Positions 9,086 through 16,953 of a stretch of 64,000 nucleotides of DNA are shown one piece after another (the stretch's first letter is position 1; each line of letters begins with the position of its first letter). A model generated the notes under the pieces. That model had not been told where the DNA came from. It ran no database searches and saw only the letters and a list, made by a program, of their open reading frames with translations. Both the position numbers and the translations under genes were made by a program. Location of the stretch: positions 124,001 to 188,000 of the forward strand of contig NZ_WBJY01000001.1 in assembly GCF_008831085.1 (NCBI RefSeq). Reading direction: 5' to 3'. The DNA is from Pseudoclavibacter endophyticus. GTDB taxonomy: Bacteria > Actinomycetota > Actinomycetes > Actinomycetales > Microbacteriaceae.

Positions 9086-9622
9086 GTGAGCACCATGCCC
9101 CCAGAACTCGAACCCTGGATCAGCGAGCTCGCTCCGCGTCTCGGCCTCACGGGTGATGACGTGCCGACGCAGGCGGTCCTCGACATCGCTCGCGATGTCG
9201 CGCACGGTGCCGTGCGCCCAGGCGCCCCCGTCTCGACGTTCATGGTCGGCCTCGCGCTCGGCCGCGGTGATCTCGGCTCACCGGAGGCCGGCGTCGAAGC
9301 AGTCGGCGAGGCGCTCGCGGCGTGGGAGCAGCGCGCCCAGGGCGACGGGAACGGCAGCGACCGGAACGGCGGCAAAGACAGCGAACGCGACGCCACCAGC
9401 GCTGAGAGCAGCGCGTCCGACGCCGAGCGTGGTGTCGCATACGACGAGGCCGGCGTGGCCGAAGGCGAGACGCGGATCGCCGACGGGAAGGCCGACGCCG
9501 GCGACACCGCTTCTGCGGGCATTACCGACGGGCGCACCGAGGCCGGCGGCGGTGACAGGGGTGACGTCGAAGAGGCCGACGCCGCTGGGGTCGTCGGCGA
9601 CCTTGACGGCGGAGCCGCATGA
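9086..9622 (+). CDS. DUF6457-type protein with acidic tail
   Basis: A 178-residue protein. Residues 5-85 (LEPWISELAPRLGL through STFMVGLALGRG) resemble the small helical DUF6457 domain often found beside, or fused to, MobA in actinobacteria. The rest is a hydrophilic, repetitive Glu/Asp/Gly/Ala tail with no recognisable fold. The GTG start at 9086 has a clear GGAGGA ribosome site. Its stop overlaps the moaD start. The function is not established; an accessory role in Moco nucleotide transfer is inferred from position. Confidence 0.75.
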   Translation: MSTMPPELEPWISELAPRLGLTGDDVPTQAVLDIARDVAHGAVRPGAPVSTFMVGLALGRGDLGSPEAGVEAVGEALAAWEQRAQGDGNGSDRNGGKDSERDATSAESSASDAERGVAYDEAGVAEGETRIADGKADAGDTASAGITDGRTEAGGGDRGDVEEADAAGVVGDLDGGAA

Positions 9623-9864
9623 TCACCGTCCGCTTCTTCGCCGCCGCGGCGGACGCGGCCGGCACGGAGAGCCTCGAACTGGATGCGTCGGGGCTCGAGA
9701 GCGTCGGCGCCGTCGCCGAGCAACTGGCCGATCGCTTCGGGGGCGAGCTTCGCCGCGTCATCGATCGCAGTTCGTTTCTGCTCAACGGCGAGCGCGTCGA
9801 AACGGTGCATTCCATTGCGCCGGGTGACGCGATCGACGTGCTGCCGCCGTTCGCGGGCGGCTAG
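9619..9864 (+). CDS. moaD: Molybdopterin synthase small subunit
   Basis: An 81-residue ubiquitin-like protein. It begins ITVRFFAAAADAAG, has IAPGDAIDVLPPFAGG at the end, and terminates in the Gly-Gly needed for adenylation by MoeB and thiocarboxylation. MoaD donates sulfur to cyclic pyranopterin monophosphate within the MoaD-MoaE complex; moaE lies further on at 15778-16197. The ATG overlaps the preceding stop by the ATGA arrangement. Confidence 0.95.
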   Translation: MITVRFFAAAADAAGTESLELDASGLESVGAVAEQLADRFGGELRRVIDRSSFLLNGERVETVHSIAPGDAIDVLPPFAGG

Positions 9865-9956
9865 GCGGAAGAGACCAAGGTTCCAGAGCGAAAGGCCATC
9901 GGGTCGGCTGAGGGCGGTCGGGCCCGAATGGAGAACTCCTTGAAAAGGTGATGCAG

Positions 9957-10622
9957 ATGGATACCATCTTGTTCTTCGCGTACGCCGCCGCCTACCTGGC
10001 CCTGCTCGCTTGGGGATTGACGCTCGCCGCCCGCGGTCGCTGGTGGACCCCGGCGAACCTGCCGGTCCTCGTCATCGCCGGGCTCGTGTACGACAACATC
10101 GTGCTGGCAACAGGGGCGTATATCGGCGAGGGCGCGCTGCTCGAAGGGCTGAACCTGGCCCGTTACTGGATCCATGCACTGGTCACGCCGTTACTGGCGA
10201 TCTTCGCCTGGCACGTTGTGGCCCGGAGCGGTGTGGCGTGGGCGCGGACTCGGTGGGCCGGCGTTGTCGCCACTGCTGCTGCCGTAGCACTCATGGCATT
10301 GGAACTGACCCACGTTGTCGGAATCGAGCTCACGGCCGAACGTGAACACGGCGTCCTGAGTTACTCCGCCGCCGAGGCCGCAGGCGGTCCGCCGCTCATG
10401 GTGCTGCTCGTGACCGTGACCCTGCTCGTGGCCGCATTTTTCGTGTGGCGGCGGCAGAAGTGGATCTGGCTTCTGGTGGGAACACTGCTGATGGTGATCG
10501 GCAGCGCCGTGCCTCTCCCCGTGGATAGCGGCGCCGTCACCAACGCCTTCGAGCTCATTCTGCTCACCTCGATCCTCGCTACGAAGCACGTTCAAGACAG
10601 GGCGGAGGCCGCCGCCGCGTAA
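9957..10622 (+). CDS. Unrecognised polytopic membrane protein
   Basis: I do not recognise this protein of about 221 residues. It has roughly seven hydrophobic segments, a polar motif VYDNIVLATGAYIGEG between the second and third, and a histidine in LARYWIHALVTPLL that could be buried in the membrane. ATG 9957 is preferred because AAAAGG ends 8 bases upstream; ATG 9951 and GTG 9948 are in frame but too close. It stands alone, 92 bases after moaD and before a GntR gene. The role is unknown. Confidence 0.75.
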   Translation: MDTILFFAYAAAYLALLAWGLTLAARGRWWTPANLPVLVIAGLVYDNIVLATGAYIGEGALLEGLNLARYWIHALVTPLLAIFAWHVVARSGVAWARTRWAGVVATAAAVALMALELTHVVGIELTAEREHGVLSYSAAEAAGGPPLMVLLVTVTLLVAAFFVWRRQKWIWLLVGTLLMVIGSAVPLPVDSGAVTNAFELILLTSILATKHVQDRAEAAAA

Positions 10623-10676
10623 CACGTGGCAGGCCCGAACTGCTCACCATCGACGCACCCGTTCTCGCGACGGTGG

Positions 10677-10723
10677 TTGACTCCTGCGCGGGGGTATGGT
10701 TGATTAGTCGAGTAAGCAACCAT
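10677..10723 (+). promoter_or_regulatory. Promoter with 7-bp inverted repeat, probable GntR operator
   Basis: TTGACT (10677-10682) and, 17 bases later, TTGATT (10700-10705) form a plausible promoter. The perfect inverted repeat ATGGTTG (10696-10702) / CAACCAT (10717-10723), with a 14-base spacer, overlaps the -10 region. YtrA-type GntR regulators usually repress their own operon through such palindromes. The assignment to the next gene is inference. Confidence 0.55.
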
Positions 10724-10775
10724 TCAACAGCCTGCCGGCCGCGTCAGCGCGGTGGCACCGCACACCGGGAGCGAT

Positions 10776-11162
10776 ATGGATGACGCGCGGCCGCTCTTCC
10801 TGCAGATCGCGGAACGCGTCGAAGATCAGATCGTCGACGGCTCGCTTCACGAGGGAGCGCGTGCACCCTCGAAGAACGAGCTTGCGGAGTTCTACCGCAT
10901 CAACCCCGCAACCGCCGCGAAGGGAGTGAACATGCTCGTCGACAGGGGCGTGCTCTACAAGCAGCGCGGCATCGGCATGTTCGTCGCGGATGGGGCGCGC
11001 GAGCGGGTGCTCGAAGCCCGTCGCGCCGCTTTCGCCGATGCCTACATCGCTCCTCTCGTGGCCGAGGCCGCCCGCTTGGGTCTCGGCCCCGACGTTCTCG
11101 CGCGGCTCATCCTCGAGCACGCGACCCCCGACTCGGCGTCGTCGACAGCGGCGCCCGACTGA
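10776..11162 (+). CDS. GntR-family regulator, YtrA subfamily
   Basis: A 128-residue protein with an N-terminal winged helix (LFLQIAERVEDQIVDGSLHEG, APSKNELAEFYRINPATAAKG) and a short C-terminal helical tail in place of a ligand-binding domain, which is the YtrA-subfamily layout. These proteins regulate adjoining ABC transporter genes, and the next two genes are exactly that. ATG 10776 was chosen for the GGGAG upstream; an in-frame GTG at 10752 is possible. A palindrome lies in the promoter. Confidence 0.9.
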   Translation: MDDARPLFLQIAERVEDQIVDGSLHEGARAPSKNELAEFYRINPATAAKGVNMLVDRGVLYKQRGIGMFVADGARERVLEARRAAFADAYIAPLVAEAARLGLGPDVLARLILEHATPDSASSTAAPD

Positions 11163-11172
11163 AAGGCTCCTC

Positions 11173-12111
11173 ATGGATCCAGTGATCCACGTCCGTGACC
11201 TGACGAAACGCTACCGAGACAAGACCGCCCTCGACGGTGTCAGCTTCGACATCGAACGGAATGGCATCTACGGCTTTCTGGGCCGAAACGGCGCGGGCAA
11301 GACGACCGCGATGTCGATCCTCACCGCGCAGAACTTCGCAACCAGCGGCACCGTGCAGGTGTTCGGCGAAAACCCCTTCGAGAATGCGCGGGTGCTGAGC
11401 CGAATGTGCTTCGTGCGCGAAAGCCAGAAGTACCCGGACGAGGCGAACGCCACGATCGCCTTCCGCTCGGCCCGGCTGTTCTTCTCGAACTGGGACCAGG
11501 AGTTGTGCGACGAACTCGTCGACGAGTTCCAGCTCCCCATGAAGACGAACATCAAGAAGCTCTCGCGCGGCCAGTTGTCGGCGGTCGGGGTGATTATCGG
11601 GCTGTCTTCGCGCGCTGACATCACGTTCTTCGACGAGCCCTATCTGGGACTCGACGCAGTCGCGCGCCAGACCTTCTACGACCGCTTGATCGAGGACTAC
11701 TCGGAGCATCCGCGCACCATCGTGCTGTCGAGCCACCTCATCGACGAAATCGCCAACCTGCTCGAACACGTGCTCGTCATCGATCAGGGCCGCATCATCA
11801 TGGACAAGTCAGTCGACGACGCCCGCGCGCAGGCGACGAGCCTCGTCGGCGCCGCAGAACGGGTCGACCGTTACATCGCCGGCCGTGAGGAGCTCCACCG
11901 CGAGTCGCTCGGCAGTGTGGCGAGCGTCACCTTCCTCGGCCAGCTCACGGGCGAGGAGCGCGCCTCGGCGGTCGCCGACGGCCTCGAGTTCGCCGCCGTG
12001 CCACTGCAGCAGCTCATCGTGCGACTCACACAGCGCGAAATGCGCGACGCAAGCCCGGACGGTGCGGGCGACTCGGCCCCAGCATCCACCCACGAAGGAG
12101 TTCTCCGATGA
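11173..12111 (+). CDS. ABC transporter ATP-binding protein
   Basis: A 312-residue ATPase with Walker A GRNGAGKTT, an altered signature LSRGQ where LSGGQ is usual, and Walker B ITFFDEPYLGLD followed by the switch histidine in VLSSHLIDEI. The last 90 residues are an extra domain of unknown role, ending in a Ser/Ala-rich tail. It lies 10 bases after the regulator and overlaps the permease start. The layout resembles the Bacillus ytr cell-envelope-stress exporters; substrate unknown. Confidence 0.9.
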   Translation: MDPVIHVRDLTKRYRDKTALDGVSFDIERNGIYGFLGRNGAGKTTAMSILTAQNFATSGTVQVFGENPFENARVLSRMCFVRESQKYPDEANATIAFRSARLFFSNWDQELCDELVDEFQLPMKTNIKKLSRGQLSAVGVIIGLSSRADITFFDEPYLGLDAVARQTFYDRLIEDYSEHPRTIVLSSHLIDEIANLLEHVLVIDQGRIIMDKSVDDARAQATSLVGAAERVDRYIAGREELHRESLGSVASVTFLGQLTGEERASAVADGLEFAAVPLQQLIVRLTQREMRDASPDGAGDSAPASTHEGVLR

Positions 12112-12842
12112 CCACCGCGACAACGCTCGAGGCGATCCCCGCCCGACGCGGAGCCGGGAACCGCACTCTCAACGTCATCCGGCTGCAACTCATCAGCACG
12201 CAATCGTTCGTGTGGGTGCCCCTGGTGATCGTCGCGGGAACGTTGGCGATCTGCCTCATCGTCTTCGCGATGATCCCGGGCGACGGCGTCAAGCCGACGG
12301 GAGCTGCGCAGGCGCCCCTCTGGTACTTCGCCGCGCTCGGCGTGCAGGCGATGACCCTGACCTTCCCGTTCTCGCAGGCCATGAGCGTCACGCGGCGCGA
12401 GTTCTTCGTCGGCACGCTCGTGGTCGGCGCGATCGGCGGGGCCATGATCGCAACCCTGTTCATCGCGCTCGCCGGCCTCGAGGTGATCACGAACGGCTAC
12501 GGCATGAACGGTCGCATCGCCTACTTGGAGTGGCTCTTCGAGCCGAGCTGGGCGTCCGCGTGGCTCACCTACTTCACGGCGACACTGCTGCTGTACGTGA
12601 TCGGGTTCTGGGCCGCCACGGTCTACAAGCGATTCGGCTGGCTCGTGCTGACCGCCGTCGGGGTGGTGCTGGCGCTTGCGCTCGTCGTCGGACTGTTCAT
12701 CATCACGCGAACCGAATCGTGGCCGGCCGTGTTCGGGTGGTTCGCTGCCGTCGGTCCCCTCGCCATCACGCTGATTGGGCTCGGGGTCACGGCAGTGCTG
12801 GCCGCGGGCGCTTACCTCACGCTGCGCAAGGCGGTCGTGTAG
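12108..12842 (+). CDS. ABC transporter permease
   Basis: A 244-residue membrane protein with six apparent transmembrane segments (about residues 38-58, 75-92, 105-130, 155-178, 180-202, 210-240). It contains SQAMSVTRREFFVGT, a motif common in ABC-2-like permeases controlled by YtrA regulators. ATG 12108 overlaps the ATPase stop. Together they form a two-component exporter of unknown substrate. Confidence 0.85.
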   Translation: MTTATTLEAIPARRGAGNRTLNVIRLQLISTQSFVWVPLVIVAGTLAICLIVFAMIPGDGVKPTGAAQAPLWYFAALGVQAMTLTFPFSQAMSVTRREFFVGTLVVGAIGGAMIATLFIALAGLEVITNGYGMNGRIAYLEWLFEPSWASAWLTYFTATLLLYVIGFWAATVYKRFGWLVLTAVGVVLALALVVGLFIITRTESWPAVFGWFAAVGPLAITLIGLGVTAVLAAGAYLTLRKAVV

Positions 12843-12867
12843 CGGCGGACGCCTGGTGCGTGCCGGT

Positions 12868-12884
12868 CGCGCCCGGCGGGCGCG
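12868..12884. terminator. Hairpin between convergent genes
   Basis: CGCGCCC / GGGCGCG form a perfect 7-bp stem with a 3-base loop, sitting between the ABC permease stop and the moaA stop. It could end transcription in both directions. There is no T-run, as is usual in high-GC actinobacteria. Confidence 0.45.
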
Positions 12885-12912
12885 CGGGGCCCGGCGGGGC
12901 GGACCGAGGGGG

Positions 12913-14067
12913 TCAGCCCCCGATGGCCGACATCGGCCGGTCGGGCTGCAGGAACCCCGGGTCGTCGATGCCGTGCCCCGCGCGCTTGCCCGCGATGCTC
13001 GTTCGGAGCAGGCGCGCGATCGCGTCGTCATCGGCATCACCGCGCAGTAGCGGCAGCAGGTCGCTCTCGCCCCGCGCGAAGAGGCAGTTGCGGATCTGCC
13101 CGTCGGCGGTGAGACGCACGCGGTCGCAGGCGCCGCAGAAGGGTGCCGTGACGGAGGCGATGACGCCGACGTGGTGGGGGCCGCCGTTCACGACGAAGCG
13201 CTCGGCCGGCGCGGCGCCGCGCGCGTCGACGGGCTCAAGGTCGAACTCCGCGCTGAGCCGATCCAGGATCTCGGCGCCCTCGATCATGCCCTCACGGGTC
13301 CAGGTGTGCCCGGCATCGAGCGGCATCTGCTCGATGAAGCGGAGCTCGGCGTCGTTGTCCATCGCGAAGCGGAGCAGGTCACAGGCTTCGTCATCGTTGA
13401 CGCCGCGCAGCAGCACCGCATTGAGCTTGAGCGGGCGTAGCCCGCTGTCCCGAGCGATGCGGATGCCCTCGAGCACGTCGTCGAGCCGGTCGCGGCGCGT
13501 GAGGTCGGCGAAGCGCTGTCGGTCGAGCGTGTCGATCGACACGTTCACCCGTTCGAGGCCCGCGGCGACGAGGTCGTCCATGAGCTGCGGCAACCGCAGC
13601 CCGTTCGTCGTGATGCTCACGCGCAGCGGCCCGTGCGGCCCCTCGATGGCGGCCATGCGGCGCACCACGTCAACGATGTCCTTGCGCAGCAGCGGCTCGC
13701 CGCCGGTGAGCCGCACCTCGTCGATGCCGAGTGAGGCGGCGACGCGCGCGACGCGCTCGAGCTCGAGGGTCGTGAGGATGTTGTCCTTCATGATCCACGG
13801 CACGCCCTCGGCCGGCATGCAGTAGGTGCAGCGCAGCGAGCAGCGGTCGGTGAGCGAGATGCGCAGGTCGCGGTGCACGCGCCCGAAGCGGTCGACGAGC
13901 TGGCCCTCGGCCGGCACCGCCGACACGTCGATGGCGTCGCCGAGCGGCGCCGCGCCGCCGCCGAGCGAGACGGGCGCGTCGGGATGCGCGGGGTCGCGAA
14001 CGGGCTCGGGCGGATGCAGTGCGGCGGGCGGTCGCGATGAGGGCGAGGGGAGGCGCACGATGGCCAC
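12913..14067 (-). CDS. moaA: GTP 3',8-cyclase (radical SAM)
   Basis: A 384-residue radical SAM protein. The N-terminal cluster motif is CSLRCTYC, and the C-terminal cluster that binds substrate is FCGACDRVRL with a further Cys in RNCLFARGE. It ends in Gly-Gly, the tail needed for MoaA catalysis. It starts Moco synthesis from GTP with MoaC. GTG 14067 is preferred because GGGAGG lies 6-7 bases upstream; the ATG at 14106 would have its purine stretch abutting the start. The first 70 residues are a non-conserved Pro/Ala-rich extension. It stands apart from moaC, across the ABC exporter. Confidence 0.95.
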   Translation of the reverse strand: MAIVRLPSPSSRPPAALHPPEPVRDPAHPDAPVSLGGGAAPLGDAIDVSAVPAEGQLVDRFGRVHRDLRISLTDRCSLRCTYCMPAEGVPWIMKDNILTTLELERVARVAASLGIDEVRLTGGEPLLRKDIVDVVRRMAAIEGPHGPLRVSITTNGLRLPQLMDDLVAAGLERVNVSIDTLDRQRFADLTRRDRLDDVLEGIRIARDSGLRPLKLNAVLLRGVNDDEACDLLRFAMDNDAELRFIEQMPLDAGHTWTREGMIEGAEILDRLSAEFDLEPVDARGAAPAERFVVNGGPHHVGVIASVTAPFCGACDRVRLTADGQIRNCLFARGESDLLPLLRGDADDDAIARLLRTSIAGKRAGHGIDDPGFLQPDRPMSAIGG

Positions 14068-14166
14068 GCGGCACCTCCCGTCGGCGGGCGCCCAGTGCGC
14101 TCGCATCCCTCCAGGCTAGCCGCGACCGCGGCTCGCGGCCAGGCCGCCCCGCGATCGCCCGCCCGC

Positions 14167-14254
14167 TCAGGCGTCGACGGGCACGCGGGCGTCGCGGCGG
14201 TTCTGCACGATGAGCACGACGGCCACCGCGGCGGCGGCCACGGCGATGGTGCGC
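14167..14254 (-). pseudogene. C-terminal membrane-protein remnant (LapA-like)
   Basis: Reading leftward, a frame ends at TGA (14167-14169) with a hydrophobic helix IAVAAAAVAVVLIVQN followed by RRDARVPVDA. The hydrophobic stretch ending in IVQN resembles LapA/DUF1049-type membrane segments. No start codon or remaining gene precedes it; a different gene fragment abuts it on the other strand. I read it as a degraded end of a gene. The family guess is weak. Confidence 0.35.
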
Positions 14255-14417
14255 TCGCGGGTGCGGTCGGTGCGCGAGGTGCTGCGGCGGCTCGCCGAGC
14301 GCGACCCGCCGGCCATGGTGATGGGCGACCTCAACGCCCGCACCGCCTCGCGCGCTGCGCGAACTGTTCGGCAGCGGCCTCCTCGTCGACTCGTGGTCCC
14401 GGCTGGTCGCCGCGTGA
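14255..14417 (+). pseudogene. Endonuclease/exonuclease/phosphatase-family remnant
   Basis: One frame reads VREVLRRLAERDPPAMVMGDLNA, matching the GDLN motif region of the EEP (DNase I-like) superfamily. After a 1-base frame shift the other frame continues LRELFGSGLLVDSW and ends at TGA 14415-14417, the order expected in an intact EEP protein. The N-terminal and catalytic His parts are missing. This points to a decayed gene, truncated at both ends and frameshifted. Confidence 0.5.
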
Positions 14418-14434
14418 TGCGCCGCCGAGGCTGC

Positions 14435-15403
14435 TCAGTGCAGCAGCGCCGCGGCGGTGTCGTCGAGGAACGCCGCCTGCGTCTTGCCCACGTGGTGCAG
14501 GTAGACGCGGTCGGCGCCCGCGCGCCCGTGCTCGTCGACGAGCTCGGCGAGCGCCGTGGTCGAGTCGACGCAGTGCACGCTCTCGGCCACGCGCTCGACG
14601 CTCATGCCGTCGGCGGCGAGGTCGTAGTGCTCGGGCGTGGGCAGGTCCCAGCACAGGGGAGGCTCGAACACGTTGGTGCGCCACTGGTCGTGCGCGAGGG
14701 CGCGCGCCGCCTCGCGGCCGCCGTTGGCCGGGCGCACGTAGGCCAGCTGCGACTGCACCGAAACGTCGCCCGCACCACCCGCCTCGCGGTAGGCCCCGAT
14801 GATGTCTCGCAGCTTCTCGAACGGCTGCGAGATGGTGATGAGGCCGTCGGCCCACGTGGCCGCCCACGCGGCGGTCTCAGCCGTGACGGCCGCGCCGACG
14901 AGCGGCGGTGGCGTCTCGGGCAGCGACCAGACGCGCGCCCGGTCGACGACCACACGCCCCCGGTGGCTCACCTCGCGGCCCGCGAGCAGCTCGCGCAGCA
15001 CATCGACGCATTCGCCGAGGCGCGCGGTGCGCTCTGACTTCGCGGGCCACGCGTCGCCCGTGACGTGTTCGTTCATCGCCTCGCCGCTGCCGAGCGCGGC
15101 CCAGAACCGCCCCGGATGCATCTGCTCGAGCGTCGCGATCGCCTGCGCCGCGATCACAGGGTGGTATCGCTGCCCGGGGGCCGTCACGACGCCGAAGCGC
15201 ATCGACGTGGTGGCGAGTGCCGCGCCGAGCCACGCCCAGGCGAAGCCCGACTCGCCCTGGCGCTCGCTCCACGGCGTGAGGTGGTCGGAGCACAGGCCGT
15301 CGCGGAAGCCGAGCGCGTCGGCGCGGCGAGCCACCTCGAGCGCGGTGCGCGGATCGAGCTGCTCGTGCGAGATGTGCACGCCCACGAGGGGCGATGCGCT
15401 CAC
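14435..15403 (-). CDS. F420-dependent LLM-class oxidoreductase
   Basis: A 322-residue luciferase-like TIM-barrel protein. It has the features of the TIGR03557-type F420 subgroup: VGVHISHEQ at the start, GLCSDHLTPWSERQGESGF, APGQRYHPVIAAQA, and ALGSGEAMNEHVTGDAWP. Such enzymes move hydride between F420 and an organic substrate; the substrate cannot be told. GTG 15403 is used; the ribosome site is weak. It is flanked by gene remnants on one side and a gene-free stretch on the other, so it is probably a single-gene unit. Confidence 0.88.
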   Translation of the reverse strand: MSASPLVGVHISHEQLDPRTALEVARRADALGFRDGLCSDHLTPWSERQGESGFAWAWLGAALATTSMRFGVVTAPGQRYHPVIAAQAIATLEQMHPGRFWAALGSGEAMNEHVTGDAWPAKSERTARLGECVDVLRELLAGREVSHRGRVVVDRARVWSLPETPPPLVGAAVTAETAAWAATWADGLITISQPFEKLRDIIGAYREAGGAGDVSVQSQLAYVRPANGGREAARALAHDQWRTNVFEPPLCWDLPTPEHYDLAADGMSVERVAESVHCVDSTTALAELVDEHGRAGADRVYLHHVGKTQAAFLDDTAAALLH

Positions 15404-15777
15404 GCCGCCCCGATCATCAGGCGGCGGCGGTGGTATGGCTCGATGCTCGACGCGTGCATGCCGCGAGCGTACGAGGCGCGGCTGGGACGCCGGGGTGCGC
15501 GAGCGCCGACGCGCGGCTCATGCCCGAGGGCCCCGCGGCCCTCGTCACGCGCAGCTCGAGCTCGGCCGCGCCGGGCGCGGCGAACGCGAGCCGAGCGTCG
15601 GATGCTCCATCCGTCATCGACGATCAGGCGGGCAAGGCGTTGCCTTCCCGCGGGCTGAAGGGCGCGTTAGCGTGGGCCACGAAGGCCTCCGTGGGCGGTG
15701 GTGAGTGTAGTAATGCACATCGTTCCGGAGGCCTTCGCCCGTACGTCACCTCTTCACAACGTGTCGGGGAACCACAG
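15404..15777. other. Gene-free stretch with a 12-bp inverted repeat
   Basis: These 374 bases hold no convincing gene. A small minus-strand frame (15417-15617, 66 residues, starting MTDGASDARLAF) has plausible composition but no ribosome site or recognisable family; it may be a fragment. The clearest structure is the inverted repeat at 15680-15737. Confidence 0.5.
15680..15737. repeat. Perfect 12-bp inverted repeat
   Basis: CGAAGGCCTCCG (15680-15691) and CGGAGGCCTTCG (15726-15737) are exact reverse complements separated by 34 bases. The second arm ends 40 bases from the moaE stop. It could be a large-loop terminator for the moaE operon, a protein site, or the ends of a tiny lost element. Confidence 0.6.
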
Positions 15778-16197
15778 CTAGGCCATGCCGACCCAGTGCG
15801 TCGTGCCGTCTTCCGTGTGCTGGCGCTTCCACACGGGCAGCTCGGCCTTCACGCGTTCGACGAGCTCGCGACAGAGGTCGAACGCCTCGGCCCGGTGGGC
15901 GGTCGATACGGCGGCGACGATCGCGAGGTCGCCGACGTCGAGTGTGCCGATGCGGTGGGTGACGGCGAGCCGCGCGCCGTCGCGGTCGAGGTCGGCCGCG
16001 ATACGGGCGAGCACGCGTTCCGCGTCGGGATGCGCGGAGTAGTCGAGCGTGGTGACGGTGCCGTCGGCCTCGGGGTCGTGGTCGCGCACCGTGCCGACGA
16101 ACGATGCGGTGGCGCCGGCGTGCGCGTCGGCGACGGCGGCGAGGTGCGCGGCGACGTCGAGCGGCTCGGAGGAGATCGCAGCGATGGCGACGGTCAT
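15778..16197 (-). CDS. moaE: Molybdopterin synthase large subunit
   Basis: A 139-residue protein. It has ATASFVGTVRDH near residue 30, ARLAVTHRIGTLDVGD, and the C-terminal catalytic region KAELPVWKRQ with the conserved lysines. MoaE pairs with MoaD to insert two sulfurs into cyclic pyranopterin monophosphate. ATG 16197 overlaps the stop of the upstream mog/moaB gene (ATGA), so the two are coupled. Confidence 0.95.
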   Translation of the reverse strand: MTVAIAAISSEPLDVAAHLAAVADAHAGATASFVGTVRDHDPEADGTVTTLDYSAHPDAERVLARIAADLDRDGARLAVTHRIGTLDVGDLAIVAAVSTAHRAEAFDLCRELVERVKAELPVWKRQHTEDGTTHWVGMA

Positions 16198-16859
16198 GCG
16201 CGGGGCTCGCCGTCGGGGCCGCCGTGGGCGGAGCTGGCCGGGGCGGTGCCGGACGGCGCAGGAGCGGCGTTGGCGGGAGCGGCGTGATGCCCTGCATGGT
16301 CTTCGGGGTGCTCGGTGCCGTGCGAGGCGTGGCCGGCGCCGTCGAGCTGCCCGATCGCGTGGTGGACGATCGGGAGCAGCACGGCGAGTCCGTCGCGCAC
16401 GCCGCCGGGGGATCCGGGCAGGGTCACGACGAGGCTCGGGGGCCGCATCATCGTGCGATACGCGGCGGAGTCGCCACCGATGACACCGGCGACGCCGCGG
16501 GTGAGCAGCGCAGTGGCCGGGGCGCCGCCGTGTCCGGCGATGGCGTCGATGATGCGGGGCAGCTTGAGATCGAGCAACGGCTCGACGCCCTCTGGCGTAC
16601 GGTCGCGTGGCCCGATACCGGTGCCGCCGGTGGTGATGATGACGCGGGAGCCGGCTTCGTGGGCGGCGCGGACCGCGTCGCGCACGGGCAGCGTCCCGTC
16701 GGGGACGACGACGGGCTCGGCGACGTCGAAGCCCGCCTCGCGAAGCGCCTCGACGATCACGGGGCCGGTCTCGTCGTCGCGCAACCCCATCGAGGCGCGG
16801 TCGGACACGGTGATCACCGTGGCACGCGGGGCGTCGGCCTGAGCATCGGCTGCGGTCAT
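16194..16859 (-). CDS. MoaB/Mog-type molybdopterin adenylyltransferase with His-rich tail
   Basis: A 221-residue protein. The MoaB/Mog fold spans residues about 10-165: TVITVSDRAS, then ITTGGTGIGPRDRTPEGVEPLL, and VVTLPGSPGGVRDGL. It activates molybdopterin by adenylation before MoeA acts. The C-terminal 50 residues are unusual, with many histidines (HHAIGQLDGAGHASH, HPEDHAGHH) followed by an Ala/Pro linker; this may bind metal. The ATG at 16859 fits the conserved start; the upstream frame is shadow. Confidence 0.9.
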   Translation of the reverse strand: MTAADAQADAPRATVITVSDRASMGLRDDETGPVIVEALREAGFDVAEPVVVPDGTLPVRDAVRAAHEAGSRVIITTGGTGIGPRDRTPEGVEPLLDLKLPRIIDAIAGHGGAPATALLTRGVAGVIGGDSAAYRTMMRPPSLVVTLPGSPGGVRDGLAVLLPIVHHAIGQLDGAGHASHGTEHPEDHAGHHAAPANAAPAPSGTAPASSAHGGPDGEPRA

Positions 16860-16878
16860 TGCTCCAGGGTAGACCGGT

Positions 16879-16896
16879 CGGTGCCCGCCGGCACCG
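16879..16896. terminator. Hairpin after the tad operon
   Basis: CGGTGCC / GGCACCG form a 7-bp stem with a 4-base loop, 58 bases past the prepilin peptidase stop on the minus strand and just before the mog/moaB gene. It could end the long Tad operon. Confidence 0.4.
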
Positions 16897-16953
16897 GCGC
16901 TTCCGGGGAGATCGCGGCCGTGCCGCTGACGTTTGCCGCGCGGTGTCGGACGG

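Noticed and set aside
11871..13040. A 389-residue minus-strand open frame
   Set aside because: It lies antisense to the ABC ATPase and permease and has shadow-like composition.
14435..14867. Minus-strand alternate frame in the F420 oxidoreductase gene
   Set aside because: The overlapping LLM-class frame carries clear family motifs; this is its shadow.
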